This document shows, piece after piece, positions 19,001 to 27,100 of a stretch of DNA of 64,000 bases (positions within the stretch are counted from its first letter, which is position 1; the number at the start of each line of letters is the position of its first letter). The notes beneath the pieces are model-generated. The model ran no database searches and had not been told where the DNA came from. It saw only the letters and a program-made list of their open reading frames with translations. The stretch covers positions 1-64,000 of the forward strand of contig NZ_JBHSJJ010000022.1 of NCBI RefSeq assembly GCF_042652345.1. Reading direction: 5' to 3'. The DNA is from Negadavirga shengliensis (GTDB lineage Bacteria > Bacteroidota > Bacteroidia > Cytophagales > Cyclobacteriaceae). The translations under genes and the position numbers were made by a program.

Positions 19001-19161
19001 CCGCGGTTGGTCTCTTTAATTCTTACATTGACCCCCGGCAACGGCATGTTGTCCTCTGCAGAGAGGACAGTTCCGGAGACATTTCGACTTTGTGCCCAAG
19101 TGGACGCTGTGGAAATAAACAGCATAACCAGCACAATAAGTAGACTTTTTTTCATAAGCAT
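16087..19161 (-). CDS. SusC/RagA family TonB-dependent transporter
   Basis: Outer-membrane TonB-dependent importer, 1024 residues (1022 if the ATG at 19155 is used). In order: a Sec signal ending TWAQ, a carboxypeptidase-like beta-sandwich domain (GTVLSAEDNMPLPGVNV to about residue 100), a TonB-box/plug region starting VVVGYGSVTKGDLTG, the plug sequence SFEVLKDASAAAIYGARASN, and a 22-strand barrel ending in aromatic-rich SLGLNVGF. No N-terminal anti-sigma-interacting STN domain is visible, so control by an ECF sigma/anti-sigma pair is not indicated. It is co-transcribed with susD. Confidence 0.96.
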   Translation of the reverse strand: MLMKKSLLIVLVMLFISTASTWAQSRNVSGTVLSAEDNMPLPGVNVRIKETNRGTITDIDGTYNIAVDSEETLIFSYIGFLTQEVTVGNQNSIDVLLQTDAKTLGEVVVVGYGSVTKGDLTGNIASLKGTEIANIPVPTFQEAIQGRMAGVFVESQSGKVGEGVKIRVRGTTSISGSNDPLYVIDGIPVTSSGTIGQSNPLADINFNDIESFEVLKDASAAAIYGARASNGVVLITTKSGTSGRTKFNVGIQRGVSSPTRLNEFLNAAEFVELMREAGYNNDRRNGLDPINNPEDYPDSDLEFVENRLDRHAGHTNWRDGTVDTDWQKEAFNPGAGVTSVNFSANGGDERTRFYFSSAYDKQEGIMIRNNFERISGRLNLDHKISDRFTIGANFSLARTETTRIAEDNQFYNPIQLVALSPITPIRDENGELYDRPVTTYYNNLIDSENAEWLTTNFRNITNVFGEYHFTDNLRFRSEFAVDVLNQNDERFFGSRTIIGQGTNGYGSSRWMRIFNYNTNNYFTYNNTFAEKHNFEAVVGMSFQRSDENYTRVDGQEFPLDDLRTLESAAEITEGTSQFTNFTFLSYFSRINYKFDNKYLLTVSARVDGSSRFGENNKYGFFPAASAGWIMSEEGFLQGSEGLSLLKIRGSYGLTGNAEIGNFDHLGLFGPVSYGLLPGLQPTQIPNPRLTWEKTAQLNFGIEFGLFRDRITGELDIYNKNTTDLLLNVPIPGTTGFTSQRQNIGRMQNYGFEVVINSANYADQNFTWNTSFNLARNINRVRELAEGQTSIPPSTSSYLNGIFLDQSIGVFYGPKYAGVDPATGDALYYSNAELTETTNDYNEAERMVVGDPNPKFIAGINNTLTYRNFDMSFLFQGIFGNDIFEGGAGFYAANGDWFDNSTKSQFARWQNPGDITDIPQARLGECNGCNASSRYISDGSYVRFKTLTVGYTIPSHLLERFKLSTARIYFMGQNLFTWTKYKGWDPEVNADYLLNTTQNANVFQGNDFYTAPQAKTFSLGLNVGF

Positions 19162-19498
19162 ATAATATTAAATGGTGTTTCCTTATTTTTCACAGTTTTT
19201 TATAAAGATAACGGTTTTGAGGTATTCGGTTCTCCTTTAAAACATGGCGAAAATAGGTGTTTGACTATACTTAATTCAAGTAAATATCGACATATTTCGG
19301 GAATATTCCGCGTGACCCCCATATATAACAGGTTAAAGGTGTAATTTGATAAAAGTTAAAGAAAATAGTAGTTAAAATAAAACATTTACAAAAAAAAACA
19401 ACCCATTTATCTAAAAATGAGTTGTTTAAATACCCTATAATCTTGTTTGATCAATATTAGGATTTGTCTGTCAACAGCGTAATGAGGATCGGCTTATG
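19162..19498. other. Intergenic region with susC leader and terminator
   Basis: 337 bases without a gene. The susC-proximal end has a TATCTTTA sequence on the minus strand (about 19203-19210) that resembles a Bacteroidota -7 box. The far end contains the terminator described at 19393-19436. Confidence 0.5.
19393..19436 (-). terminator. Rho-independent terminator after the IscA-like gene
   Basis: On the minus strand, AAACAACTCAT pairs with ATGGGTTGTTT (one G-T pair) and is followed by T8. It lies about 65 bases beyond the stop codon at 19499. Confidence 0.75.
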
Positions 19499-19825
19499 CT
19501 ATATTGAAAAACTTTCTCCGCATCCGCATGTACGGGTGGCATTGGGGTTGACAAACTGGAAACCCTTTCCGTTGAGGCCATCACTGAATTCTAAAGTAGT
19601 GCCCGCTAAATATAAAAGGCTTTTTCTGTCCACAATGATTTTTATACCATTGTCTTCAAACACATGATCCGTTTCGGAAAGGTGCGCGTCAAAACCCAGA
19701 TCATACATCAGACCGGAACAGCCACCACCCTTTACGGAAACCCTGATGTTTTCCTCCTCTTTGCGGCTTTCTTCTTTTTTTAGTTCAAGGATTCTGTTTT
19801 TGGCTTTTTCTGAAACGATGATCAT
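19499..19825 (-). CDS. Iron-sulfur cluster assembly protein, IscA/ErpA/SufA family
   Basis: A-type carrier that passes Fe-S clusters to target apoproteins in the cytosol. 108 residues with the three conserved cysteines: Cys36 in GGGCSGLMYD, and Cys100 and Cys102 in TRTCGCGESF. A lysine/glutamate-rich insertion (about residues 16-26) sits in the N-terminal helix. No suf or isc genes are adjacent, so a housekeeping ErpA-like role is possible; the subfamily cannot be fixed by eye. It appears monocistronic. Confidence 0.93.
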   Translation of the reverse strand: MIIVSEKAKNRILELKKEESRKEEENIRVSVKGGGCSGLMYDLGFDAHLSETDHVFEDNGIKIIVDRKSLLYLAGTTLEFSDGLNGKGFQFVNPNATRTCGCGESFSI

Positions 19826-19993
19826 TTTTTATCAATATTTTTTCCGGTCCACATTTTTCTTTTCTTAACGGAAACTCGGGAAAATAAATTCCCTCCGTTC
19901 AAAACAGAACGCCTTAGACTCTGTGTAAGCACACAGGTTTTGGGCTAAATCCTGTATATTTATTGAATATTAATGCAAATATAAACATTAGAA

Positions 19994-20401
19994 ATGAAAA
20001 TAGAACATATCGGCGTAGCTGTCAAAGATATCAGGGTTTCTAATAACCTATTCGAAAAGTTACTGGGAAGCCCGCCATACAAGGAGGAGGAGGTGAGCTC
20101 AGAAAAGGTCATCACTTCTTTTTTTGAAAGTGGCGATGTTAAAATCGAATTGTTACAGGCAACATCACCTGACAGCCCGATTGCAAAATTTTTGGAAAAA
20201 AGAGCTGAAGGCATCCACCATATCGCATTTGAAGTAGATGATATCGGGAAGGAAGTGGAAAGATTGAAGGAGGAAGGGTTTGAGATATTGAATGATGTCC
20301 CCAAGCATGGGGCGGATCATAAATTAGTTGTATTTTTGCACCCGAAGTCTACCAATGGGGTGTTGGTGGAATTGTGTCAGGAAAAAAAAGCAGATGAATA
20401 A
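19994..20401 (+). CDS. mce: Methylmalonyl-CoA epimerase
   Basis: Interconverts (2R)- and (2S)-methylmalonyl-CoA in the propionate/succinate route. 135 residues of the glyoxalase/VOC fold, two beta-alpha-beta3 modules. Candidate metal ligands are His5 (IEHIGVAV), His75 or His76 (GIHHIAFEV) and Glu126 (VLVELCQ). The metal-binding pattern and length fit the family. Its last bases overlap the thiL start by 8, so the two unrelated genes are translationally coupled. Confidence 0.93.
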   Translation: MKIEHIGVAVKDIRVSNNLFEKLLGSPPYKEEEVSSEKVITSFFESGDVKIELLQATSPDSPIAKFLEKRAEGIHHIAFEVDDIGKEVERLKEEGFEILNDVPKHGADHKLVVFLHPKSTNGVLVELCQEKKADE

Positions 20402-21425
20402 AGACAAGAGAACCGAAATCAGTGAAATCGGTGAATTTGGATTGATAGACAGGATCCACCAAGGAGTCAAAATCAAACATGCTTCTACCGTCAAGGGCAT
20501 CGGTGATGATGCTGCAGTGATCGGTGAAGGAAAGCGGCTTATGGTGGTCACCACGGATATGCTCCTGGAAGGTGTGCATTTTGACCTTGCCTATACCCCG
20601 TTGAAACATTTGGGGTTTAAAGCGGTAGCGGTAAATATAAGCGATATAGCTGCCATGAATGCCGTTCCCAGGCAAATAACCGTCAGCGTGGCCCTTTCCA
20701 ACCGTTTTCCTGTGGAGGCGGTGGACGAGCTCTACGAAGGGATCAATTTGGCGGCGGACCATTACCAAGTGGATCTGGTAGGCGGTGACACCACTGCGTC
20801 CAGATCGGGCCTGATCATATCCGTTACAGCCGTGGGGGAGGTTGAAAAGGAAAAAATCAGCTTTCGCTCCGGGGCAAAGATAAATGATATCATTTGTGCC
20901 ACAGGAGACCTGGGGGCCGCTTTGATGGGGTTGCAGGTTTTGGAACGGGAAAAACAGGTATTTCTTTCTAACCCTGAAATGCAACCGGATCTTGAAAAAT
21001 ACACCTACATTACCGGAAGGCAGTTAAGACCGGATGCGAGAATGGATATTGTCCATGAACTTCGTGATCTTGAGATCGTACCCACCAGTATGATGGATAT
21101 TTCCGACGGGCTGGCATCCGAACTTTTTCATATATCGAAAGCATCCGGAGTGGGTGTCATGATTTATGAAGACAAATTACCCATTGACAAGCAAACCTAT
21201 GATACCGCCGTGGAGTTTGATTTAGATCCGATTACATGCGTGTTAAACGGGGGAGAGGATTATGAACTGCTCTTCACCATCCGGCAGGAGGACTTTAAGA
21301 AACTTGAGAAGCATCCCGATATTCATTTTATCGGCCACGTGACAAAAGCGGAAGAGGGCTTGTTTCTGGTGACAAAAAGTGGAACAGCCGTGCCTCTCCA
21401 GGCACAGGGTTGGAAGCATTTTTAA
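20394..21425 (+). CDS. thiL: Thiamine-monophosphate kinase ThiL
   Basis: ATP-dependent kinase that makes thiamine diphosphate from thiamine monophosphate. 343 residues from ATG 20394; the frame is open back to 20328, but that leader lies inside the epimerase gene. Motifs of the PurM/ThiL fold: GDDAAV near the N-terminus, the conserved VTTDMLLEGVHFDL, VGGDTTAS, ATGDLGAA, MMDISDGLA and GEDYELLF. No TPP riboswitch or other thi gene is seen nearby, so control is probably through the upstream epimerase transcript. Confidence 0.95.
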   Translation: MNKDKRTEISEIGEFGLIDRIHQGVKIKHASTVKGIGDDAAVIGEGKRLMVVTTDMLLEGVHFDLAYTPLKHLGFKAVAVNISDIAAMNAVPRQITVSVALSNRFPVEAVDELYEGINLAADHYQVDLVGGDTTASRSGLIISVTAVGEVEKEKISFRSGAKINDIICATGDLGAALMGLQVLEREKQVFLSNPEMQPDLEKYTYITGRQLRPDARMDIVHELRDLEIVPTSMMDISDGLASELFHISKASGVGVMIYEDKLPIDKQTYDTAVEFDLDPITCVLNGGEDYELLFTIRQEDFKKLEKHPDIHFIGHVTKAEEGLFLVTKSGTAVPLQAQGWKHF

Positions 21426-21441
21426 CGCTTTTGGTTTTTGG

Positions 21442-21822
21442 TCAGTCGGTGGGATACGGGATATAGAGAAAATTGGTGAAAGCCTCATCCACTACAAACA
21501 GGCAACAAAACTCATCGGGGTCTTTATAGGTCTGTTTGAACTGTTCCACTGCATCTTCTTCGATAAGCCCTCTCTGTACAAATTCATCCAGGTAGGTGAT
21601 ATAATAATTCCATTCAATGGGCTTGTCCTCTTTACTTAAAAAAAGCTGTCCTATCGGCTGTTCTGTTTTGCTTATAGGGAAGATGGGATAATCGGAAAAT
21701 TTCCTGGATCTGACCTGGTATGAGGCTTCTTTTAGCGTTTCGCAGATTTTCACAAAATCGCTGCTGATGGTTCCAAGATATTTTCCGTTCAGTTCGGGAT
21801 CGTTATCGTCTCTGATGATCAT
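21442..21822 (-). CDS. Conserved hypothetical protein
   Basis: A 126-residue acidic cytosolic protein without a signal or transmembrane segment. I do not recognise a family. It starts MIIRDDNDPELNGKYLG and ends in a hydrophobic/aromatic stretch (CCLFVVDEAFTNFLYIPYP). It begins 8 bases after rlmD on the same strand and so is probably co-transcribed and co-translated with it. Codon use resembles its neighbours, which supports a real gene. Confidence 0.72.
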   Translation of the reverse strand: MIIRDDNDPELNGKYLGTISSDFVKICETLKEASYQVRSRKFSDYPIFPISKTEQPIGQLFLSKEDKPIEWNYYITYLDEFVQRGLIEEDAVEQFKQTYKDPDEFCCLFVVDEAFTNFLYIPYPTD

Positions 21823-21830
21823 GTATCGGT

Positions 21831-23237
21831 TTATTTGTTTTTGGTTAACAACACTACATTTTCGACATGGTAGGTCTGCGGAAACATGTCTACGGGTTGA
21901 ACCCTGTTTACGCTGTATTTTTCGGAGAGCAGGGCTATATCACGGGCCTGGGTAGCGGGATTACAGCTCACATAGACTATTTTTTCCGCCTCCAATCGGA
22001 GCATCATTTTCACCACGTCTTCATGCATGCCGGCCCTGGGCGGATCGGTGATGATTACATCCGGCTTCTCGTGGTTGGTGGTAAACTCCTCGTTAAGTAT
22101 ATCTTTCATGTCTCCGGCATAAAACAGGGTGTTCTCTATCCCGTTTATTTGGGAGTTTAACCGGGCATCTTCTATGGCAGCGTCCACATATTCTATACCA
22201 ATTACCTGCTTGGCTTTCTGGGCAACAAAATTGGCAATGGTTCCGGTTCCGGTATAAAGGTCAAAGACCACTTCATCGCCTGTAAGACCGGCGAACTCCC
22301 GCGCTACTTGATACAGACGGTGAGCTTGTTCTGAGTTGGTCTGGTAAAATGATTTTGGACCTATTCTGAAACGGAGCCCTTCCATTTTTTCTTCTATATA
22401 ATCCCTTCCGTGATAATTTAAAATTTCCAGGTCATGGAACGTCTCGTTTTTCTTCAGATTGATGACATACAACAGCGAAGTGATCCCGGGGAAATTCTCC
22501 TTGAGAAAATCCATGACCTTTTTTATGGCAGCATGGTTTTCTTCTCCGAATTGCACGATCACCATTATTTCTTCATTTGAAGAGGTTCTTATGATGAGAT
22601 TTCTCAACACTCCTTCCTGCCTGATCATGTCGTAAAAAGAAATGTTTTCTTTCAGCGCGAAATCCCTTAGCCTGTTTCTTACTTCATTGGAAATATTGCC
22701 CTGTAAATGACAGTGCACTATGTCCACTATTTTATCGAAACGCTTAGGAATATGGAACCCGAGAGCGTTTCTCTCCAGGTTTTCTCCTGAATCTATCTGT
22801 TCACGGGTCAGCCACCGGTTGTTGGAAAAGGTAAAATCAAGCTTGTTGCGGTAATAACGGGTTTCCTTAGCACCGATGATGGGAGACACTTCCGGGAGGG
22901 GCACCTTGGCAATCCGTTCAAACTGGTCGATCACCTGCTGCCTTTTATATTCAAGTTGGAGTTCATAGGAAATATGTTGCCATTTGCAGCCACCGCATGT
23001 GCCGTAATGTTCGCAAAACGGTTCTGTCCGGTTTTCTGAGTATTTGTGGATATGTATGGCTTCTCCTTCCAGAAAACTGCTTTTCCCTTTTGTTACCCGT
23101 ACATCCACTACGTCTCCGGGAGCCACATGGCTTACAAAAACCACTTTCCCTTCATAATGGCCCACGCATTTGCCTTCAGCCGCGATCCTTTCTATGGGAA
23201 TCCGATGCAGGATCTTATTCTTCAATTTTCTTGACAT
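21831..23237 (-). CDS. rlmD: 23S rRNA (uracil-5-)-methyltransferase, RlmD/RumA family
   Basis: SAM-dependent methyltransferase that puts m5U into 23S rRNA. 468 residues from the ATG at 23237. Order: TRAM domain (residues 8-65), [4Fe-4S] cysteines Cys75, Cys81 and Cys84 (CEHYGTCGGCKWQH) with a fourth later, and a Rossmann methyltransferase with FDLYTGTGTIANF, ITDPPRAGMHED and the catalytic cysteine in YVSCNPATQARD. The frame also has an ATG at 23246, but a TAATTTTG -7 box at 23244-23251 would overlap it, so the inner start is preferred. RlmD, RlmC and TrmA relatives cannot be separated with certainty by eye. Confidence 0.92.
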   Translation of the reverse strand: MSRKLKNKILHRIPIERIAAEGKCVGHYEGKVVFVSHVAPGDVVDVRVTKGKSSFLEGEAIHIHKYSENRTEPFCEHYGTCGGCKWQHISYELQLEYKRQQVIDQFERIAKVPLPEVSPIIGAKETRYYRNKLDFTFSNNRWLTREQIDSGENLERNALGFHIPKRFDKIVDIVHCHLQGNISNEVRNRLRDFALKENISFYDMIRQEGVLRNLIIRTSSNEEIMVIVQFGEENHAAIKKVMDFLKENFPGITSLLYVINLKKNETFHDLEILNYHGRDYIEEKMEGLRFRIGPKSFYQTNSEQAHRLYQVAREFAGLTGDEVVFDLYTGTGTIANFVAQKAKQVIGIEYVDAAIEDARLNSQINGIENTLFYAGDMKDILNEEFTTNHEKPDVIITDPPRAGMHEDVVKMMLRLEAEKIVYVSCNPATQARDIALLSEKYSVNRVQPVDMFPQTYHVENVVLLTKNK

Positions 23238-23243
23238 AGGCTG

Positions 23244-23251
23244 CAAAATTA
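23244..23251 (-). promoter_or_regulatory. Bacteroidota -7 box before rlmD
   Basis: TAATTTTG on the minus strand matches TAnnTTTG. It ends only 6 bases before the ATG at 23237, so the transcript would have almost no leader. Confidence 0.45.
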
Positions 23252-23341
23252 GTGATTTTCGGTGAAAGCCATTTGAAATAGAAACAATGCTTTTATTAAA
23301 TTGGCCGGAATATAGTTGAAATACTTACCTTTAAATGGGAT

Positions 23342-24163
23342 ATGGATTTTATGAAATTGAAAGATAAAGTGGTGGTTGTTACAGGGGCTACTTCAGGAAT
23401 AGGAGAAGCCTGCGCCCGTGTTTTTGGAAAAAACGGTGCCAAAATATGGATAACAGGCCGTAGCCAAATTAAACTTGACAATACCTTGCTCCGGCTTCAG
23501 AATGAAGGAATAACGTGTGCCGGCATAGTCTGTGATGCCGCAGACGAGTCACAGAATCAACTGATGGTGAAAGGGGCGGTGGAACGTTTTGGAAGAATCG
23601 ATATGCTTATCAATAACGCAGGTATCAGCATGCGGGCCATGTTTCAGGATATGGATCTTGAAGTTTTTCACAAAGTCATGAACACCAATTTTATGGGTGC
23701 TGTCTATGCCACCAAGTTCTGTCTTCCGGAGATCCTGAAAAATAAAGGCACCATCATAGCCATGTCCTCCATTAATGGATTCAGGGGAACACCCGCCAGG
23801 ACAGCGTACACGGCAAGCAAATACGCCATGAACGGATTCTTTGAATCGCTTCGAACGGAGGTAATGAAATCCGGGGTGCATGTATTGGTGGCCTGCCCCG
23901 GTTTTACCGCTTCCAACATCCGTAACAATGCACTTACAGCAGATGGCTCCATACAACAGGAGTCTCCCAGGGACGAAGAAAAAATGATGACTCCTGAGGA
24001 AGTGGCCAAGGCCATTTACAAGGCGGCTTTGAAAAGGAAAAGGGATCTGATATTGACAAGACAAGGGAAATTGGCTTCTTTTTTGAATAAATGGATGCCT
24101 GGTATCATGGATACGATTGTTTATAATCACATGGCGAAGGAAAAAGATTCTCCCTTTAAATGA
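23342..24163 (+). CDS. Short-chain dehydrogenase/reductase (DHRS7-like SDR)
   Basis: Classical SDR of 273 residues (270 from the second ATG at 23351). The cofactor loop is TGATSGIG, the structural motif NNAG is in MLINNAGIS, and the catalytic set is Ser in MSSINGF plus YTASK. The C-terminal extension with KAALKRKRDLILTR resembles DHRS7-type reductases. The substrate is unknown. The helicase gene begins 7 bases after its stop, so the pair is probably one transcript. Confidence 0.93.
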   Translation: MDFMKLKDKVVVVTGATSGIGEACARVFGKNGAKIWITGRSQIKLDNTLLRLQNEGITCAGIVCDAADESQNQLMVKGAVERFGRIDMLINNAGISMRAMFQDMDLEVFHKVMNTNFMGAVYATKFCLPEILKNKGTIIAMSSINGFRGTPARTAYTASKYAMNGFFESLRTEVMKSGVHVLVACPGFTASNIRNNALTADGSIQQESPRDEEKMMTPEEVAKAIYKAALKRKRDLILTRQGKLASFLNKWMPGIMDTIVYNHMAKEKDSPFK

Positions 24164-24170
24164 ATGGTTT

Positions 24171-27100
24171 ATGCTAAAGGATATTTTTCAGGTTTATTTT
24201 AACAGATTGATTGATTTATCATCTGGTAACCGGTCTGTTTTTCTGCCCAAAATCATCAACAGTCAGATGATAGACCTAAAGGATTTTCATTTTTTGAACA
24301 ATCATCCTGCATTTTTTTACATCACAGAGTTGGTGGGAAGAAAAAGAAATGTGCCATTGATACAGGTCCTGGATTCCAGGGACAAAAACGTGAACCAGCT
24401 GTCTGTAAGGCTAAAAAGACTTCATCAAAATGACAGATTTGCCGAAGAGGAAACAGGGGAAAAAACCCTTTTTGTCGGCTGGCCATTTGTTGAAGGCAAG
24501 TTGATCAACGACCAATTGATCCGGTGTCCGCTGATATTTTTCCCCGTCAGTATCGTTCATGAGGACAATACATGGTACCTGAGAAAAGCCATTGGCGAGG
24601 CCCCGTTTATCAATCCTACTTTTTTGCTGGCATATAGCCAGGCCCAAGGCAGGCCTTTTGACAAAGAGTGGCTGGAACAATCATTGGAAGATTTCTCCAA
24701 AGACCCTATAGGTTTCAGGACCGACCTGTACCACTACCTTAAAAACAAAGTCGAGTTGAATTTTGGAAGGGAAATATATCAGGATAAGCTTGAAATATTT
24801 CCCGAACAATCCAGAGCATATTTTGAAGAAAGCTTTAAAACAGGGATCTTAAAAATTCAACCTTATGCGGTTCTCGGACAGTTTTCCCAAAAGAGTTCCT
24901 CTCTAATGGATGATTACAAGCGGCTAATAACGGAATCGGATCATCAAACCTTGGAGGATTTGCTTTCCGCGCGGTTTGATCACGAAACAGGGGAAGAAAA
25001 GCGGCCTCAGGAAAACAATTTGTACAACACTTTCCCCATGGATGCCAGCCAGGAGGAGGTGTTAAAATTTGTGAAGCAAGGTATGTCATGCGTGGTTCAA
25101 GGCCCTCCCGGTACGGGCAAATCCCAGTTGATCTGTAATCTTATTTCCGATTTTATATCCAGAGGGAAGAAGGTTTTGGTGGTTTCGCAGAAAAGGGCAG
25201 CACTGGATGTCGTGTTTGAAAGGGTTTCGGCCCAGGGAATGGGCAATTTTACCGCCTTGGTCCATGATTATAGAAGTGACCGGAAGGAGCTTTATAAAAA
25301 AATAGCCCATCAGATCAGCTCATTGGAAAGTTATCAGGCACTCAACCGGTCGCTGGATGCGATCCAGTTGGAGCGGAGCTTTAGCCAGCTTTCCAGGCAA
25401 ATAGAGAAGGACTCAGATTTTTTCGATGAGTACAAAGAAGCCCTTTATGATGACAAGGAATGCGGCGCACCTGTCAAGGAGTTGTATTTAACCTCCAGTA
25501 TGAATGATGAGATAACCGATCTGACGCAGTATTACAGGTATTTCAGACTGGATGATCTGGATGCTTTTCTTCATGATTTTTCTGCCTATCAGACTTATTA
25601 TAAACGGTATGAAGAACCGTCTTCTTTTTGGTTGCATCGGGTGGATTTCGCTGCTATGGGCCCTCAAGCTGTATCCAATATAAAAGCGATATTTGAAGAG
25701 ATAGCCTCCGTAAAATACCAAACCCAAAAAGATCTCGGTGATCTGCTCGCCGATACATTTGAGTATCCGATCATTTATGAGTCTTTTGAGCACCGGGAAA
25801 AGTTGCAGGAACTGGCCAAAATGATAGACAGCCCGGATATCTTTGAGAAATTCAAAGCTTTAATGGGTTATGACAAATCCGTGTTTGACCGGTTGTGGCT
25901 GGAAAATAAGATAGAAATGATTGGCAGGCTTTTTTCCGGAGCGGGCATCGAGTGGAGTACCCCGGACGAGGAAGTTGAACCGATGCTGGAAAAAACGATT
26001 CACGCCTCCGACCAAATGGATTCCTGGATTGGTAAGATCATGTTGCGGTTTGATTCCAGGAAGTACGGAGATGTTGTGGCGCTTTTAGAGACAAATGGTT
26101 TGAAAAAAACCAAAGAGGGACTGGGAATACTGGCCCAGAAGCTGGAAAACCGGATGAACCTCAGTCATCAATACACCCTTCTGTCGCAAAAGAGTTGGAT
26201 AAAGCTGCCCTCCAAACCGTTTGACTTAGCGGAGTTTGTCGAAGTCACAAATGTGTTAACGGCAGCCGTCCGTTCCCGTTTTATTATGACGGACTTAGGT
26301 GTTTTGTCTACCTATATTTTTAAAGCGAAGCTTTCCTACGGCCACTTCCACAACTTGTTGGCTGAAATGATAAGAATCACGGCTTGGATGGCTGACCACT
26401 TTCCTTCCTGGCAGAAATACCTTACTGAAATTCAAATCAAGCACTTGCTGAGTACTGCGGATGAGGAGAAACTTATTCCTGTAAAAATCAGATTGGCAAA
26501 AGATATAGATGACTTGGTCCGGTATGATGGCTTGAAGAAGAAAATGAATGAAGTCGAAAGAAAAGTAGTCGAAAAATTGATCGACGAGTTTCCCGATAAA
26601 GAGTTTGAGGAATTAAAACAAATATTTCTCTCCAGTCTGAAATTGAGTTGGGTGGGGCATTTGGAAGCAAAATATCCAGTGTTAAAAGAAATTCATGATT
26701 CCCAGATCAAGCAGCGTATCCAGGATTTTGGGAATGCCGTGGAGGAAAAATTGAAGGTGGCAAGGTTTATTGTGGAAATGAGACTCCGGGAAGATGTCTG
26801 TAAAAACCTTGAGTACAACCGGCTCAATAACATGATCACTTACAGGGAGTTAAATCACCAGGTGTTGAAAAAGAGGCAGGTTTGGGCGATCAAAAAACTC
26901 GTGGAAGAATTTGATGAGGAAGTATTTAGATTGATGCCCTGTTGGTTAGCATCTCCGGAAACGGCCTCTGCCTTATTTCCACTTCGTCCTTGTTTTGATC
27001 TGGTAATATTTGATGAGGCCAGCCAATGTTATTTCGAACGGGGGCTCCCCATCATGTTGCGGGGCAGACAGGTGGTGGTCGCGGGTGACAGCAATCAATT

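Noticed and set aside
20349..20984. A 211-codon minus-strand frame opposite thiL
   Set aside because: It is antisense to a clear enzyme gene and has low-quality composition.
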